This document shows, piece after piece, positions 61,751 to 64,000 of a stretch of DNA of 64,000 bases (its first letter is position 1; each line of letters begins with the position of its first letter). The notes under the pieces were generated by a model, which was not told where the DNA came from, ran no database searches, and saw only the letters and a program-made list of their open reading frames with translations. This DNA comes from Chloroflexota bacterium (lineage in GTDB: Bacteria > Chloroflexota > Dehalococcoidia > UBA2979), in contig JAPONQ010000019.1 in the NCBI GenBank assembly GCA_026713865.1, positions 1 through 64,000 on the forward strand, in the 5' to 3' direction. The translations under genes were made by a program, and so were the position numbers.

Positions 61751-63117
61751 CACCGGCCCTCCAGCCGCAGCTCGACGGCGCGCGCGTGCGCGGTCAGCCC
61801 CTCGGCCCGCGCGAGCGTCGCCGCGTACGTGCCGAGACGGTAGACATCGGACTCGGAGAGGGCGACCGTCGAGGTGACGCGGAGGAAGTCGAGGACGGTG
61901 AGCGGCGAGGCGAAGCGCGCCGATCCCCCGGTCGGCATCACGTGGCTGGGGCCGGCCGTGTAGTCGCCTATCACCTCGGGCGTCGTCTCGCCCAGGAAGA
62001 GGCCGCCGGCGGAGGTGACGAGCGGCGCGAGCCGCTCCGGCTCGCGGGTCAGCAGGCAGAGGTGCTCCGGCGCGAACTCGTTGGCGAGCGCCAGCGCCTG
62101 CTCGAGATCTGCGGCGACCACGGCGCCTCCGCGTCCGATGGCCGCGCGGGCGATCGCCTCGCGCTCGAGGGAGGGGAGCTGGCGGTCGACCTCCTCCGCC
62201 ACCGCCCGGGCCTGCTCGCGGTCGGTCGTGATCAGGATCGGCGTCGCCAGCGCATCGTGCTCCGCCTGCGCCAGCAGATCGGCCGCGACCAGGTCCGCCG
62301 CGGCGCTCCCGTCCGAGAGCACGAGCGTCTCGGTCGGCCCGTAGAGCGAGTCGATTCCCACGCGGCCGTAGAGCTGCTGCTTGGCGAGCGTGACGAAGAG
62401 GTTGCCCGGGCCGACCACGATGTCGACGCGCGGGATGCTCTCCGTCCCGAGCGCGAGCGCCGCGATCGCCTGCGCGCCGGAGGCGCGCACGACCCTGCTC
62501 ACGCCGGCGAGCTCCGCCGCCGCGAGCTTCAGCGGGTGTACCGATCCGTCGGGGAGCGCCGCCGTCGCGCCGACGAGCTCCCCGACGCCGGCGACGGCGG
62601 CAGGGACCGCGGTGTGGATCACGGAGGAGGGCAGCACGGCGACGCTCCCCGCCATGTAGATGCCGGCGGAGGCGAGCGGTGTCACCCGCATCCCCAGCCC
62701 GTGCCGCGTGAAGGGCTTCGGCCCGTGGTCGAGCTGCAGCTCGTGGAAGCGGCGCACGCGCTCGGTCATGAAGCGGAGCGCCTCCAGCAGATCGGGCGGC
62801 GTCTCCTCCAGGGCGGTCGCGATCTCCGCGCGTGTCACCTCGAGGGGCGCCTCGGCGGATCCGTCGAAGGCGCGCGAGTAGCGCACCACGGCGGCGTCGC
62901 CCTCGCGCTCGACGTCGGCGATGATGCGCGCGACGCAGGAGGCGGCGTCGAGCTCCTCGCCCAGCACCTCGCGGATGCGCTCCCTGACCGGCGCGGGCAG
63001 CTCGGGGCTCGCCAGCGGCCGGCGCCGGAGCACGCCTGCGCGCGCCGCCTCGGCGCCCTCCACGACGGCGAGCGCGCGCTCCTCCGCCCCGCCCCCGGAC
63101 GCCGCCTGCCCGCTCAC
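61750..63117 (-). CDS. hisD: histidinol dehydrogenase
   Basis: NAD-dependent zinc enzyme for the last two steps of histidine synthesis. The 455-residue protein has VTPLASAGIYMAGSVAVLPS, VVGPGNLFVTLAKQQLYGRV, DSLYGPTETLVLSDGSAAAD, AQAEHDALATPILITTD and EFAPEHLCLLTREPERL (zinc and catalytic residues). GTG 63117 overlaps the stop of the upstream phospholipase-like gene (GTGA), so the operon may begin beyond it. Confidence 0.96.
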   Translation of the reverse strand: MSGQAASGGGAEERALAVVEGAEAARAGVLRRRPLASPELPAPVRERIREVLGEELDAASCVARIIADVEREGDAAVVRYSRAFDGSAEAPLEVTRAEIATALEETPPDLLEALRFMTERVRRFHELQLDHGPKPFTRHGLGMRVTPLASAGIYMAGSVAVLPSSVIHTAVPAAVAGVGELVGATAALPDGSVHPLKLAAAELAGVSRVVRASGAQAIAALALGTESIPRVDIVVGPGNLFVTLAKQQLYGRVGIDSLYGPTETLVLSDGSAAADLVAADLLAQAEHDALATPILITTDREQARAVAEEVDRQLPSLEREAIARAAIGRGGAVVAADLEQALALANEFAPEHLCLLTREPERLAPLVTSAGGLFLGETTPEVIGDYTAGPSHVMPTGGSARFASPLTVLDFLRVTSTVALSESDVYRLGTYAATLARAEGLTAHARAVELRLEGR

Positions 63118-63878
63118 GGCTCCCTCTCCCACGAGAAATACCCGGCGATGCGCCGCGCGCACGCCTCCGCCGTCTCCTCCCAGAACGCGCGCACCCTCTC
63201 CTCCGTCACCTCGCGCAGCGCCTCCTCGGCGAGCTCCGGCCCGCGCGCGAGCTGCTCCTCGACGGCGGTCTCGTCGAGCCCGGTCCGCCCGAGGTGCAGG
63301 CGGATCATGCGGGGAAAGCGATCGTAGGTCGGCGGCTGGGCCGCGATCTCGGCGACGACCTCGCGCCAGCGGGCGATCTCCGCCGCGCGCAGGAAGGGCA
63401 CCCGCAGCTCCCCCGCCGCCGCCGCGAGCGCCTCGCGGATCTCGGTCATCGCCTCCGCATCCTCGCGCTCGCGCCGGTCCATCTCGTACTGGAGCGCGCG
63501 GTCCAGCACGTCGCGGCGCGGATCGCCGGCCCGGCGCGAGCGTTCGCCGAACTCGCTGCGGTAGATCTGCTCGATGTAGCGCTCGTCCATCACCAGGTGC
63601 GTCACGTAGCCGGCGAGGAAGGCCGGCGTCGGGCGCGGCAGCTCGTCCGGCCTCGCCAGCTCCGGGTAGGCCCGGGTCATGCGGCCGAGCGAGTCCTGCG
63701 GCGTGAAGTTGCCGAGATCGTAGAAGTGCGTCTCCTCGCGCGCGCGGCGGGTGATGACGCGGATGTCCGGCGCCGTCGCCCCCAGGTAGTAGGAGCCGCG
63801 ATCGGCGTCTATCGCCTCGCGGCCGAGCCGCCGCGCGACGCGCCGCGCCACCGCCAGGTGCGAGCCGAGCGACGGCAC
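63114..63878 (-). CDS. zinc-dependent phospholipase C-like protein
   Basis: A 254-residue, mostly helical protein matching the zinc-dependent phospholipase C / S1-P1-like fold seen in many bacterial hypothetical proteins (SLGSHLAVARRVARRLGREA, YYLGATAPDIRVITRRAREE, THFYDLGNF, FLAGYVTHLVMDERY). The N-terminal His, the Asp of APDIR and the later His residues are the expected metal ligands. There is no signal peptide. Its 4-base overlap with hisD is odd for its function and suggests co-transcription only. Confidence 0.75.
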   Translation of the reverse strand: MPSLGSHLAVARRVARRLGREAIDADRGSYYLGATAPDIRVITRRAREETHFYDLGNFTPQDSLGRMTRAYPELARPDELPRPTPAFLAGYVTHLVMDERYIEQIYRSEFGERSRRAGDPRRDVLDRALQYEMDRREREDAEAMTEIREALAAAAGELRVPFLRAAEIARWREVVAEIAAQPPTYDRFPRMIRLHLGRTGLDETAVEEQLARGPELAEEALREVTEERVRAFWEETAEACARRIAGYFSWEREP

Positions 63879-63882
63879 GGCG

Positions 63883-64000
63883 CTAGCGCCGCCCGGAGGC
63901 GGCGTCCGCCAGCCGCCGCACGAGCTCGGAGCGGAGCTCCCCGCGCCTCCCCGGCGGGGGCCGCCGGTGTCCGATCGCGCAGTTGGTCGACTCCATCACG
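63883..64000 (-). CDS. possible 3' end of a gene, cut by the window edge
   Basis: An open minus-strand frame ending in TAG (63883-63885) and running off the right edge. The visible part has an ATG near the edge followed by ESTNCAIGHRRPPPGRRGEL and an Arg/Leu-rich end. No family is recognised. It may be a gene entering from the right or a chance ORF. Confidence 0.3.
   Translation of the reverse strand, partial: VMESTNCAIGHRRPPPGRRGELRSELVRRLADAASGRR

Overview
This window is very GC-rich (roughly 70 percent or more by eye) bacterial chromosome, densely coded on both strands. Many neighbouring genes overlap by 4 bases (ATGA or GTGA) and GTG starts are common. The content fits a high-GC Chloroflexota lineage (Dehalococcoidia, Tepidiforma-like or SAR202-like). 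Supporting features are a MazG with a YabN-type N-terminal remnant, a DnaG zinc motif of the CFGAC type, a DUF1461 membrane protein, a lipoprotein substrate-binding protein with an Asp-rich and Thr/Ala-rich linker, and a dense set of CaiB/BaiF CoA-transferases with LLM-class flavin oxidoreductases. A thermophilic actinobacterial lineage is not excluded. No rRNA, prophage, insertion sequence or CRISPR array was seen.

Layout. 1-35.7 kb is mostly housekeeping: alaS (minus), glmU, a CBS/CorC protein, topA, xerC-like, then an aroQ-pepQ-efp-xseA-xseB-formyltransferase run, rluB, cmk-plsC-glmS, ppdK (minus), dgt, an SH3/CARDB-like secreted protein, dnaG-rpoD, a FmdB zinc ribbon, DUF1461, mazG, a thioredoxin-like protein, pcrA/uvrD and a DRTGG protein. 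35.8-55.5 kb is a catabolic island: two VOC proteins, three alpha/beta hydrolases (two with a GxHxG nucleophile elbow), two LLM flavin oxidoreductases, an acyl-CoA dehydrogenase, a two-domain thioesterase, a Gfo/Idh/MocA oxidoreductase, an incomplete peptide-type ABC cassette, and six CaiB/BaiF CoA-transferases arranged as three overlapping gene pairs. 55.5-58.5 kb holds a DUF4389 membrane protein, a membrane-anchored DsbA-like protein whose two halves are in swapped order, an HNH nuclease and tRNA-Phe. 58.5-64 kb is a minus-strand histidine operon (hisD-hisC-hisB-hisN) with a zinc-dependent phospholipase C-like gene upstream and a flavin reductase-like gene downstream.

How the genes work together. 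The island suggests activation of an unknown organic acid to a CoA thioester by the CoA-transferase pairs, oxidation by the flavoproteins and acyl-CoA dehydrogenase, and release by hydrolases or the thioesterase, with uptake by the binding protein and permease. This is inference from families; no substrate can be named.

The most unusual signals are: (i) four genes whose best start is a near-cognate codon (CTG, ATT or ACG) and which would be truncated or mis-started by ATG/GTG/TTG-only calling; (ii) a circularly permuted-looking DsbA; (iii) a 23-residue translated-leader candidate coupled by ATGA overlap to a thioesterase gene with no Shine-Dalgarno of its own; (iv) a tandem duplication of a translation-initiation region that creates two coupled 10-codon mini-ORFs; (v) four divergent gene pairs whose two -10 elements overlap on opposite strands.
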